A DNA stretch of 64,000 nt from NCBI GenBank assembly GCA_002633005.1, contig NMRA01000560.1, forward strand, positions 1 to 64,000. The letters are read 5' to 3'. Of this stretch, positions 12,546 through 22,985 are shown one piece after another (positions within the stretch are counted from its first letter, which is position 1; every line of letters starts with the position of its first letter). A model generated the notes under the pieces. That model was not told the origin of the DNA. It saw only the letters and a program-made list of their open reading frames with translations, and did not search any database. A program made the translations under genes and the position numbers. The DNA comes from Phoronis australis (Eukaryota; Phoronida; Phoronidae).

Positions 12546-13964
12546 TCGAAACTTTCATTCACCGAGTTGCCGTAATATAAGTCCCGCGTTGAAGTATCTA
12601 GTACATAGTCACCACTGCTACTTTTTATTGGCAGTCTGTGGGCCTCGAACAAAACGTCTGACAGTTGTTATTACTTGGCGAAATAAATTTCGCCAAGTAT
12701 GTTTGTGTTTGTTTATAATGATTTGTCTGCGATGTAGAACGACTTGCCTTTTGTTAATTTGACCCTAAAAGGGTTGGAATAATTTGCATGGCTGTACTGC
12801 GGCTTAAACTGTGTGGGCAAATCTAAAAACTTAGTGTGGATCCCTGGTCACTGACGTCATGCAGTTTAGTCAAAGAGTTGAGTTTTCAGGGAGTCATTCC
12901 GTTATTTAGTCCAGCCGTTTGATTTTTTGATTTGGCCATGTGGTGCTCAAGTTATTTGGTATAAGCAGTGCGACCATGGGTAGTTTCTTCTTCAGACTTG
13001 TTGATTGAGACCATATAAGCTAAACTGAAAAAAAATCCTTGACCAGCTCATGCTGTTCTCCAATGTACTTACGTGAATATGAAATACGTAAATATAAATT
13101 TGGTATGGTGACAATCATTTGTGTCTTCACTTGTACGCCGGTACTGAAAAACAACAACAGGCCAAAACTATATTCTAACTCAACTTTTTTAGACATACTT
13201 ATGATTATGAAAGTAAACATGCACATTTGACTTATTTCCATTTCTCCCTTTGTCTTCAGTGAGTGCAAGTACACAATATGCCATCTAACTAGGATGTACG
13301 GCAAACAAAAAGTGAATGTTTATTGTTTTCTGGAGACTGTTTGGTTAGTGAATGACGAGGTTGTTAAATCCCCTGTGATTTGATCGTTGTATTGCTTACA
13401 TGGACAATTGGCCCATTTTACAGAGTCTTGAATGAAACATGTTGTATTTCATTTATTGAAGTTTACTGTATTGCGTTGTGAAACTGATATGCAATATAGA
13501 ATATGCTGAATATGAAGAAGTGGCATATTTGAAGTCCTGTGAAAAGCGGGCAACTTTTAGAATGCGAAATTTAATTGCAGCTTAAAATAAATAGATGCAT
13601 GTGAATTAAGCATGTAAAAAATTAACAACACAAAATCATATCTGTTAAAATTCCATTCTAGTGCGATGATATGCAGGGAAGTACTGCAGAATACGCGTTC
13701 TGGAAAAAATCTTTCTTGCAGCTGAACTGTAAGAACATTTGTAGACAAAAGAATCGTGTTCATTATCTGCTGACGCAAAGAATAAAGACTGAAAACCCTA
13801 CCAAAATAAAAGCCTTTTCGATATCTTACGAAATAAGAATAAAAGGGGCAACAGGTTTTGCATTTAAAGCGACGCGAATCTCTCTGTATTCTTGTAAAAT
13901 ATTTAAACGCTATGGGGATTTTGTCACAGTAAAAAATGGCATGAATGACGCGGTAATACATACA

Positions 13965-14150
13965 CAAAACGTACCGTGATGTAATTTCCCACGAGACATT
14001 ATTCCGCGTATCCACCAAGACAGCATATACTTCGAATTCCCAAGTTTCTCTCATTTTTTCCCCAAATTTTTTGAATACTTCACTCAGACTGTTCACGCGG
14101 CGTATCACATCATATATGTATGTACTTGGGCGTTAGGCTGCTAGTTTTAG
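13965..14150 (-). other. Duplicated coding-like segment, copy 2
   Basis: A minus-strand frame reads NSLSEVFKKFGEKMRE and then VLVDTRNNVSWEIT, ending at a possible GTACGT donor. It is homologous to 12065-12250, with protein-level similarity retained around VDT-N-VSWE-T. It could be a surviving exon or a second fragment of a decayed repeat. The downstream part of the long ORF to 13557 has no counterpart in copy 1 and is probably not coding. Confidence 0.3.
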
Positions 14151-14159
14151 ATGTGACGA

Positions 14160-16070
14160 TTTGTTTCTTGAAAAGAGGGGACAAAGACGAAAACAACGGT
14201 AACTTTTAATTGAACTCGTAACATCTCCTGAAAATAGTTAAATAACAACAATATTTGATATTGTAGTTACCGTGGAATCAGCGCCTGATTTGCAGACGAT
14301 AAAGTATTTAGCAAGTGAAAACTGAGACAGAACTGTCATATAATTGAGACCACAGGCGCTTGGGTTTATCTGTTCCTCGATCGGAAATGACCTCACTCAC
14401 TACTACATGTAAGAAAACATAAAGGTTGGACACTCGAAATCTGTTTCCTAAAAATTTTCTACTCAAATGTGCATGGAACTCCACGAAACTAGCATCGCAC
14501 AACTCTTAGAATACCTTCTTTCATTTGATCTCTTCAAATTGCCTTCGAGTGGTGATTTGGCGACAAAAAGAATGCCAAAATCACAAATTCAAGGAATCTA
14601 TTCCGTGATGTCATGGCAGACCGTCTTCGCACATCCGGGTTTTAACGGACGCTCCCGAGCTAAATCCGAAAGTCTATTAAATTTCGCGCGCCGTCAATCC
14701 CTCGACTACTTGGTCATGAGAAGCAGAGAGCACTTTAAAAATATCATTGTCAAATAAATGTAACTACTCAGATATTTGTGTCAAATATAAATTATCCTGA
14801 TAATGTATTGATATGCGAAGTTTTTTGTGTACTGTGATTTCTTATGAAGGTTTTACTTTTGGCCAAAACCATTGAGTTAACTCGTCGGCCACGCGCATTG
14901 TAATGCTTGCACGGACTGCGTTTCCTGGCCGAGTGTGTGTTGTGCTTCAACCAAAATGTGCGTGATGTCAAGACGAGGAACAAGAAACGCTAGTTTATGC
15001 AATAAAATTCTAAGTTAAGGGCTAAAACGAGCCGTCAGTGGAATAAAGTTAAAAATAATCATTAAAATACTAACTTTAACATTCTCAGTTAGTTGAGTCT
15101 AGCAACCTGGTTTCTAGGTTGAGTTTTGGATTAGAATTATTGAATTTGAAATATAGGTTGCTTGCTCAAGCTCGAAGTTTCACCTACGACAGGCGTAGAA
15201 GTTGAAGCACAACTGAAATCCGCCATGTTTAATATTTTAGGTCCTTGAATTCCGAGTTTTGAGATTGTTTTGGAAATTCCATCACCAATTCACCACTCAC
15301 GAAGACAGCTAATGGGATCTAGGAAAGATAAAGCTTCGAAAGTTTATGCAATACCAGACTGAGGGAGGTGCACGCAGATTTTATTTGGATTTTGAACAGT
15401 TGGGAGCCTCGGCTTGGCAAATCCAACCTTTATGTTTCTTATGTATGGTTATGATTGATCTGGAAATCCGAGCGCCTGTGATTGTGACCGGATTGTATGT
15501 CAAGCGTTATTTACATTGCTATACTTGTATTACTTTAAACTATTTTCCGAAAGTTTGGTGATCGAACCGGCTAACGAGGTCGAGTCAATATTGACCTACC
15601 TTTTGAACTTTCCATGTCAGAGGTCACTGTTGAAGTAGTGCGGGAGGTGAATACGGAAACTTCATTACATGGCCGTATTTTCCTCGACAGATTCAACGCG
15701 TATGGGATAAAATGCGTGATAATTCATGTTCATGTCGCTTTGCGAAACCTCTCTATTGCTTGCAAATTTCCTTTTATGTCTCATTAACCTCGAAAGTGGA
15801 AAAGACGTAACATCTGGTATAGCGCCTCTTCACACCTTGCTTCTACGAGAATGATCTGGGTAACGTCAGGTAAGCACATCTGGAAATAAAACAAACTCAC
15901 AAACAAAAATACGACACTTTAAGTGCTATGTATGACTTGTGCCTATTGGTTTTAGTCAGTTGTCACTTAGCCAGATAACCACTCCAAGCAGCTGACTAGC
16001 GTCAGAATACAGCGAGAGAACGGTGCGTGTAAAATTTACATGGATCACGGAATTTATTAAATATGTAAAG
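14160..16070. other. No gene recognised
   Basis: Sequence without supported exons or clear repeats. The moderate-length ORFs at 14467-14757 and 15346-15561 lack family motifs or matching splice sites. Confidence 0.4.
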
Positions 16071-16078
16071 CTCTTGNT

Positions 16079-16130
16079 GCCGACCGGTCGACGGCCGGTC
16101 GTCGACCAATTTCCGACCGGTCGGCCAAAA
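16079..16130. repeat. GACCGGTC inverted-repeat cluster
   Basis: The palindrome GACCGGTC occurs twice and GGCCGGTC once within 50 bp, interleaved with GTCGAC, giving several overlapping hairpin options. An ambiguous base at 16077 adjoins it, consistent with a hard-to-sequence structure. Confidence 0.6.
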
Positions 16131-16648
16131 ATTCGTGATGTGTGCTGTACGTCTCATCTTTTAGTGGAGAATTGAGAAAAAGCTGTCAAACTGAGTATTA
16201 CCATACCTCACAATTTGCTCAATAATTAATTTTATGCCACATTATCAGCCTGACATGGCCAATGCAAACGTTAAATAACCCGTTTAGTTATTCGAAGCGC
16301 GTTGAATAACAATTTGGCGGGAGACCAAGGCCGGTTTCGAACCCACTTCGTAAGAGTTTCTAGTCATCAACTTAAACACCACTCAGCAGCTGACGTCCTG
16401 GAACGTGAAAATAGAATACTTAATCGAGACACGCAATAATCGCATGTTCAACAATAGGCATTGAACTTACATTTACACGCTATGGGAAATCAGACGACTA
16501 ATTTCGCTAAGAACGACAGCTTTAATCCAGTAAAATTATTTGTCATTTTCTCTCACTTGTAAATCGTCGATTTCCAGTTTGAATGCGACAAACGTGTCGT
16601 CGGAATCATTTTACTTGGATATTATACTCAGTAACCAGTGTAGCCTTG

Positions 16649-16690
16649 GTACAAAGCTGTATATAAATATAAATATACAGCTTTGCACCG
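16649..16690. repeat. Short AT-loop hairpin
   Basis: GTACAAAGCTGTATAT is followed after seven bases by ATATACAGCTTTGCAC, nearly perfect 16-bp arms. It is either a small MITE remnant or a cruciform-forming site. Confidence 0.6.
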
Positions 16691-16823
16691 ATGTGGGTAA
16701 AATAGTGGTAAGATAAAATCTGACACAAAATTAATGTCATTAAAAACTACTGTCTTCCTTGAGTAAACTGAAGTATTTAACAGTGTTGGAAAAATGGCGT
16801 TCTACCGTTATTCTGCTGCTTAA

Positions 16824-16980
16824 AGGCGAAGGCAACCTTTTTCCATGTCATTTTGAGCTAAACTAAGGTTGGTTGGTTATCCTAGACATATTTTTCACTT
16901 AATTACAGCGTTTCGTAATTTTATTAATTATTCGTCCGCTTTTCCGGAAGTGACGTTTTAGGAGGCAAGCGCTTCCCGCC
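16824..16980 (+). repeat. Left terminal inverted repeat of the TTAA element
   Basis: 157 bp, AGGCGAAGGCAACC to AAGCGCTTCCCGCC, inversely matching 18327-18483. Near-identical to 41689-41845. Confidence 0.9.
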
Positions 16981-17088
16981 AATTTCTTTTCACATAGTCT
17001 GAATGTGAGAGCTGCCGAGTCAGTCATTGTTCTACCTCGGTTGTGTTAAGTTCCGTCGTCGTTCGCTTTCATTTACTAGTCAGTCAAC

Positions 17089-17697
17089 ATGCCACACTGT
17101 TGCTGCGTACCGGGATGTAGTAATTATCGGCTCACGCGCGCTTTGGGAGTGCCTTTGCATCGCTTTCCGATGGATGACACACTTCGCCGTACTTGGCTCG
17201 TTCGTGTGAAGAACGCAGCGTTACCCGTCCACGCAACGTACAAAGCAGTGGAGAATTACCGTGTGTGTGGCAAGCACTTTCTGCCGTCCGATTACGAAAG
17301 GGATTTGTACGCTGAACTGATGAAGGTACCCGCGAAACAACGCCTGAAGAAGGATGCCATTCCGTCTGTGTTGATTCCCGGCAGTGCCCCGTCGCCACCC
17401 CCGAGAAGTGCGTTTTTGAAGCGAGAAGCCTCGCGAGCTGTGGCCAGTGGAGGCACGTCATCTACTATCACCCGTGCCTCCGAACGTACCCCAGAGCGTG
17501 CAATTCCTGGAACCAGTAGTGATTCGCCCTGTGCTGTTTTCTCCAGCCCAGGGCCTCTAAGCAGCCCTGCAGCGATATTGAGTAGTGGAAGTGATTACAG
17601 GCCCAGTTCGACACCCAGTGAAGAGGACAGTTCGTCGTTCAGTGAACAGATCGGTGAGCCAAACTTTGATAAGTTTATTGTGGACTTGTCTATTTAG
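17089..17697 (+). CDS. THAP-domain protein (N-terminal part of a Kolobok-like transposase)
   Basis: The 202-codon ORF starts MPHCCCVPGC. Residues 1 to about 90 form a THAP zinc finger of the C2CH type: the paired N-terminal cysteines (CVPGC), LHRFP-like and TW motifs in the middle, and C-x2-H in VCGKHF. THAP domains bind DNA, and in these transposons they should recognise the element ends. A Ser/Pro-rich linker follows to about residue 190, then PNFDKFIVDLS. The ORF stops at 17697 because about 14 bases present in copy 3 (AAAGTATTGGAGCT) are missing here, throwing the transposase out of frame. The product is therefore a truncated, possibly still DNA-binding protein. The start is the only Met before the THAP cysteines. 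Confidence 0.8.
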   Translation: MPHCCCVPGCSNYRLTRALGVPLHRFPMDDTLRRTWLVRVKNAALPVHATYKAVENYRVCGKHFLPSDYERDLYAELMKVPAKQRLKKDAIPSVLIPGSAPSPPPRSAFLKREASRAVASGGTSSTITRASERTPERAIPGTSSDSPCAVFSSPGPLSSPAAILSSGSDYRPSSTPSEEDSSSFSEQIGEPNFDKFIVDLSI

Positions 17698-17865
17698 AAG
17701 GTGCCAGGGGTGTGGCGAGGGAGTCACACCACACGATGTAAGTAGTTTGGGTGCTCAGGTCACCATCCAGTGGGAGTCTGTCTCGGGACACTCTGGCAAG
17801 TGGGACAGTTGTTCCTCTATCCGTGGTATGCCGGAGGTCCACTTAACCATGTCCAGTAGTGGCTT
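17690..17865 (+). pseudogene. Frameshifted Kolobok-like transposase fragment
   Basis: After the frameshift the next frame reads LFRRCQGCGEGVTPHD, then QVTIQWE, SGHSGKWDS and GMPEVHLTMSSS. The C-x2-C pair and the SGHxxxW and GxPEVxL motifs resemble the segment that follows the THAP domain in Kolobok-type transposases. It breaks off near 17850-17865, where the sequence becomes the antisense of the minus-strand domain ORF. The catalytic core downstream is missing. Confidence 0.6.
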
Positions 17866-18149
17866 GGCCTCGTCGAGCTCTGAACAGCACAAGCATTCCA
17901 TTGAGTAGGCGTAACAACGCACACAGTGCATTTGCACCAAGATGTGTCACCACGTCTGTCCTCAGTAGCCGCCTCGTTTCTCTCAACAGCTGCCTGTGCC
18001 TGTGCGTACTCTGCCTCGTTATACTCGGGCTCAAACATGTACCCACCCACTGAATGTCCGTGAAAAAATTCGTCGTCACCACTGCTGTGAACAAGGTTTC
18101 CGTCACTCACACTACTGTCATTGTGATACGGGTCACCGACTCCAGCCAT
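17850..18149 (-). pseudogene. P2X7 C-terminal 'ballast'-like domain ORF, convergent, frameshifted
   Basis: The minus ORF starts MAGVGDPYHND and has an acidic region with GYMFEPEY, an Ala/Glu-rich helix-like stretch (AAVERNEAATEDRRGDTS), then WCKCTVC. After a one-base frameshift near 17905 the other frame continues MECLCCSELDEAKPLL. WCKC-x2-C followed by E-C-x-C-C is the metal-binding cysteine pattern of the P2X7 intracellular C-terminal domain, which in invertebrates also occurs in proteins that are not ion channels. The rest of the domain is cut off where the transposase fragment begins. The ORF lies inside the inverted repeats and converges on the THAP gene, so it is part of the element. 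Its function there is unknown. Confidence 0.65.
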
Positions 18150-18326
18150 TTTCAGCTTACAACACACTAAACAATCCCTAAATCCAACGTAGTTGAGTTC
18201 TCTACTAACCTATCTTGCCGCAGAATACTCACCGATGGAAAGTGGTGGCGACAATTGGTGAAAAATAGCACAAAACAAAAGTAGAATAGAACAGATTCGC
18301 ACAGTAAGCTCAACGCAAAATCAAGT

Positions 18327-18483
18327 GGCGGGAAGCGCTTGCCTCCTAAAACGTCACTTCCGGAAAAGCGGACGAGTAATTGATAAAATTACGAAAAGCT
18401 GTAATTAAGTGAAAAATATGTCTAGGATAACCATCCAACCTTATTTTAGCTCAAAATGACATGGAAAAAGGTTGCCTTCGCCT
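18327..18483 (-). repeat. Right terminal inverted repeat of the TTAA element
   Basis: Inverse of 16824-16980 with about six mismatches, followed by TTAA. Confidence 0.9.
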
Positions 18484-18989
18484 TTAAGCGGCTGCAACGG
18501 GTGAGGTGAGTGTTGGTTGACTCCTAGATTTTGCATGCAGCCCCGTCGGTCGTTAGCTTTACATGTTGATATAATTTTCATGACGAGGTGAAGAGCAGAA
18601 CTACCCGGGCCGTGTAAAATTTTGAAGTCTATTGGAGCTTAACACACAGTGGTTCCTAGATGTATTTTGACGATAGTCTTCATGCAGTTATTTGGCTGGC
18701 TAGTATAATCAATAAAACACAAACAAAATGATTCAAACATTACAAATTGGAAAAAAATCAATAATATGCAAACTCGTTTTTTTCTACTATTCACTTGCAT
18801 CAAAACTCAATTTCCAAACTTTACATAAGTTAACACAGCGCAAAATTTCTTTCAGGACTGTCTTCCCAAAGACGAAAAAATAGTCCGGGAGCCAAATGCT
18901 GTTTTTTGCCTAACCTGGTTTTGCTGGATAAAGTTTTTTCTTTACTGTTTCAGGTAGCTTAGGCATAAGTAATCGTGATTTAGGGTGAT

Positions 18990-19970
18990 GAGCGTTCGCA
19001 ACCTTTGAGCATTTTTTTAAATATGCAAATTAAGACCGCCATAATGCAATAATGTTTTTGCCTATAATTTCTTTACTAAGAGCTGCAATCAGATTATTTT
19101 GATGCTTTCACCCATGTTTCCATGGTCAGCGAATTTAATAGAACAATTTTGTTGGTCGATACGTAGTGAATTTGCATAATTTACGCAAGTTAAGACCACC
19201 CTTATTCAAAATTGTACTTGTTCTAATGGCTATGGTACCAATCATCGCAGGTGAATTATCATGATATTTGCACCTATGTTCCTATGGTCAATTTAATGAA
19301 ATCAGATTGCATGTTGTTGCATGATAAATTTGAATAATTAATGCAAATTAAGGCCACCATTATCCAAAATTATATATTTGCTTATAACGCCCTTACCAAG
19401 CACTGCAGACGGGATACTTTAATGTTTTCACCGATGCTTCCATGGTCAGTGAATTTAACGGAGCTCATTTGCTGGTTGATACATCGTGAATTTGCATAAA
19501 ATATGCAAATTAATTTTGATATTATTTAAAATTCTATTTTCGCTTATAGCTGAAGTACCAGGCACCCCAGGTAACGGGCTTTAACGTCTGCATCCAGGCT
19601 TCTTTGGTCAATTAATTTAATGAAATCAGTTTGAAAGTTGTTGATGCATTTGATTTGCATAATTTATACAAATGAAGGAAACCAGTATTCCAAATACTGT
19701 TTCTGCTCATATAATCCTTACGGACATTACATGCAGATTATTTTCGAATATATTTCATGTTTTCATGGTCATCATGAATTTGCGTAATTGATAATTTACT
19801 CAATTAACAGCTTCCTCGAAATTCTAGTTTTGCTTATAAATATAACTGCTGCATCAGACACCAGATAGGTTAGTTAAAAATATTTGTGTCCATGTTTCTG
19901 TGGTCAATGAATTTAATGAAATCTATTTGCAGGCTGTAGCATGATAAATTTGCATAATCTTTTTTTTGAA
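18990..19970 (+). repeat. Left-arm tandem array, about six units of 160-175 bp
   Basis: Each unit carries TTTGCATAATTTA-GCAAATTAAG, CCACC-TTATTCAAAATT, GCTTATA and CCATGGTCA-TGAATTTAATGAAATC in order. The units are strongly diverged from each other. Confidence 0.65.
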
Positions 19971-20585
19971 GATGCTGTAAGAAAATATTATGTATAATGT
20001 GTGCTCTCCAGTTTGAGACCTTGGCTATTACTATAGAAAAAATGCAGATTAGTTTAATGACTTGGGTGAAGGCTGGAATGGGGTTCGGAGCGATCAGTTT
20101 ATAGAGACCACACTCATTCGATACGGACACAGCAGTGGGCGCTTAGTAGGGAATTGCCCTCAAAAAGTGACTCTTATGGTATGGGCCATTTGTCCTACAA
20201 GACTGACGCAGTAAGGAACATTAGCAGTGACAGGACTACTCCTCCAACATGAAACAATAAGCACTGTATAGGCAATGTTATCAGACTTCGAAAAAGGCTA
20301 GCAGTACGTAAGGAACACAAGTAGGTAATCACTGATGAAGAAACCTGTTCCTTAATATAGTACAAAGACATTGGCAGCAGGTATTATCTGGAAACATCCT
20401 ACAAAGAAGACGTCTCCATTTTTGAGGAAGACGACGTGAAATGTGCATGTGAACTCAACAAATTTATGTTGTTTCGTATGACAGAAATGTAGTTGTGCTT
20501 CACGTGCATTACTATGACAACGAATAGCTTCAAATACCACAACCAGGAAATCACCTAGTGAGCTTAGAACAGTCGTAGTAATTAA

Positions 20586-22242
20586 AGAAGAATGCCACCC
20601 GATTTAATTAGCCTTCTTTTTTACGTCTTAATCGGTCTATATCCACATCGCCTCTTATACGGTCGACCTCACATTGCCGAGTGGTGTCGCGTTAACCCGT
20701 GAGGAAGGTGAGAAACGATACAGCGACGTCAGTGGTTCGTCTGCAGAGTGAATGCTGGTATATCGCAGTGCATCGTTCCCGCTTGTCCGAACTATGAAGC
20801 TGCGAAGAAAGCGGGTATGTCGTTTTTTCGACTTCCTCGAGAGCCCGGAATGTTTAGGAAGTAGCTCGCAGTAATGAAGAATGAAAGGTACCTTGTTGAT
20901 AGCAAGTACGAGGCCGAGAAATATGTCCGTGTCTGTGGCTGGCATTTCGTCGACAGTGATTTCTCTGACGAAATCCCGGCTTACCAAAGAACTATCCATA
21001 CGTTCCGTTGCCCGTGCATGTTCACGGCGCCTCTAGTATTTCTTGATCAGTGTATTCCAGTTCGAACTGATAGCCTGTGAAACCTAGCGATCCAACCCGT
21101 GAAGTCTTCGTCGGATGAGCTCTTGACTACTAAGTCGGGATTGGCACCGGGCGAGTTGCCATGTAGACGTTTATTATTCTGCGTTCTGTTTCAAAATGAA
21201 TTATTCTCATCCTAACCAATGCTTATATAAAACTGAAACAAAGTTTGTCTAATGAGGTACAGTTTTTAATGCCTTTGCAGTATTCAATCGTGAATGAAAA
21301 TGTTGAGAAGCCAGCAATGAATAAACCACTGCGTTACCGGCTTTTGATGCTGGCAATGACAGGGCACCGAGGCCGTGTGAGCTCATGCTAATTCAGTGTT
21401 TGCTGACAAAAAGCTGTTATGAAACAATTACTCGATTTTATATGCTATATTCACATGTTAGGGGAATCTTTCTTTAGAAATACAAATTCATTATTCAAAT
21501 CATTGTTACTGTACAACCTTTGCTATGTCGGTCTGTGGAAGGGGAACCCGACTTCGGGGCCCCCAAAAAGTAAGCATGTTTTCAGTTTCGTGGCTAATTC
21601 ACGTAAATAATTACGTCCACATTATTTCTTTGGCTCGCTAATGTAGTCTTTCCGTTACTGTAGGTTTAGTTTCCAAATCAAGCTGGTTTATGTTCGTGCC
21701 AGTCCCAGCGGCCGCGACGGGCTTGATCGGGTTCCGAGCCACTGGCTAGGATGACGAGTCAGTCCAGTCGCGATGGGCCTGATCGGGTTCCGAGCCACTG
21801 GCTGGGATAACCAGCGTTTTGTGTGTTTAGAACTAAAAAAATCACAAGTGTAAATAACACAGATCTAAGTGCTCCTGCCTGTATTTCATGGAAAAATGCT
21901 TCGAATTTATCTCCGAACAGACCCCAAACCGTCCTGCTACGGACCTTGGTAAATTGGCCTGCCGAAATTTGTAGGCTACGTTGTATCCAAATACCAATAA
22001 ATACGTAACAGCGAAATAAAGCAACACGTTTTTACAAGAACTCGATGTATTTTTAAGGGTTCTACATCGAAGTTTGATGACTTATTGGTGTTAAACGATG
22101 AATTCAAGCGATAATCTGACACCAGTAACCTGTGTTGTGAACTGTCGAAGAGACTGCGTGTGAAACCAATGACGTCATTGAATAATTTCAACACTTCCGT
22201 CTACCGTCAGGTGTCAGGTAACGCAACCGAACGTACCGTCCT
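20586..22242 (+). mobile_element. TTAA/THAP transposon of a second family, copy 1
   Basis: It begins after TTAA at 20582-20585 with AGAAGAATGCCACCC and ends before TTAA at 22243-22246. The intact right end of the second copy (58731-58745, inverse AGGAGAAGTCCACCC) shows the inverted repeat; here the last 60 or so bases before CCT are missing. The element carries a THAP domain with a stop codon. About 950 bp of its right half (from about 21255) match 54323-54597 plus 57980-58690. It lies between the arms of the fold-back-like element. Confidence 0.65.
20751..21080 (+). pseudogene. THAP domain with internal TAG
   Basis: The frame reads QCIVPACPNY, then AGMSFFRLPRE and, after the stop, YVRVCGWHFVDSDF. 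This gives the THAP C-x4-C ... C-x2-H pattern with the usual F-RLP motif. A TAG at 20862-20864 stands where THAP domains have the conserved Trp (RK-stop-LAV), consistent with a single-base TGG to TAG change. Downstream the frame continues to 21080 without further recognisable transposase. It was a THAP-transposase N-terminus and is now inactive. Confidence 0.7.
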
Positions 22243-22431
22243 TTAAGTTGACAGTAGAAACATGTAGCGGTATTGCTTAGGTCTCTTCTCTGCCCATGTG
22301 CAACAATTTGGACGTATTCTAGATCTACCCTAGGTATCAGACAAAACTAGAATTTGTTTTGTTTTGTAATAAATTATTATTTATGTTTGTGACGTAAAGA
22401 CATTCATCAGTAAGAATACCGAAATCATCTT

Positions 22432-22985
22432 CATGTGGTGCCCCATATATGAATGTTATAAGCAAATAGATAATTTTTAATAATAGCCGCCTATATTTGC
22501 ATAAATTATGCAAATTTATCATACAACTTGCAAACTGATTTCATGAGAGTTTACCTGTGGTGCTTGGTACCGCAGCTTCAACGACAAGTAGAATTTTGAA
22601 TACTGGCAACCTTAATTGGCATTATTTATGCAAATTTGCATTATTATGCAAATTTATCATGCAAAAACATACAAACCGATTTCATTTAACTAACTGACCA
22701 TAAGAATATAGGTGCAAATATCATTATAGTGCATCTGTGGTGCCTGGCAACGTAGCTATAAGCACAAGAATAATTTTGAATAATGGCGGCCTTAATTTGC
22801 ATAAATTATACAAATTGACAATGTGTCCACCAATAAAAACTTGCACTATTAGATTTGCTGACCATAGAAACATAGATGGAAACGTCAAAATTATCTGCCT
22901 GCAGTGCTTGGTAAGGAAATTATAAGCAAATATAGAATTTTGAATAATGGTGACCTTAATTTGCATACTTAAAAAAATGTTCAAG
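22432..22985 (-). repeat. Right-arm tandem array, about three inverted units
   Basis: Inverse-orientation units of the left-arm array (GAATAATGG-GACCTTAATTTGCATA), joined at the right to the shared block GGGTTGCGAACG and CCTGGCTCCCGGACTA. Confidence 0.65.

Larger units (their letters stand above)
16824..18483 (+). mobile_element. Kolobok-like TTAA transposon, copy 1 (internally deleted)
   Basis: The element is flanked by TTAA on both sides (16820-16823 and 18484-18487). Its 157-bp terminal inverted repeats begin AGGCGAAGGCAACC (left 16824-16980, right 18327-18483) and differ at only about six positions. Between them lie a plus-strand THAP gene, a frameshifted transposase segment and a convergent minus-strand cysteine-rich domain ORF. 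TTAA duplication plus an N-terminal THAP domain is the signature of the Kolobok superfamily. At 1.66 kb it lacks most of the transposase, so it is non-autonomous. Copies with the same ends lie at 41689-42661 and 46817-47597. Confidence 0.85.

Noticed and set aside
13557-14108. 183-codon minus-strand ORF as a full gene
   Set aside because: Only the first 50 or so codons resemble the duplicated segment at 12065-12250. The rest is AT-rich, low-complexity composition without family motifs.
17132-17461. 109-codon minus ORF over the THAP gene
   Set aside because: Antisense shadow of the THAP coding frame, which has the zinc-finger motif.
16820-18487. P-element or piggyBac assignment of the TTAA element
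   Set aside because: P elements make 8-bp duplications and piggyBac lacks a THAP domain. TTAA plus THAP fits Kolobok better.
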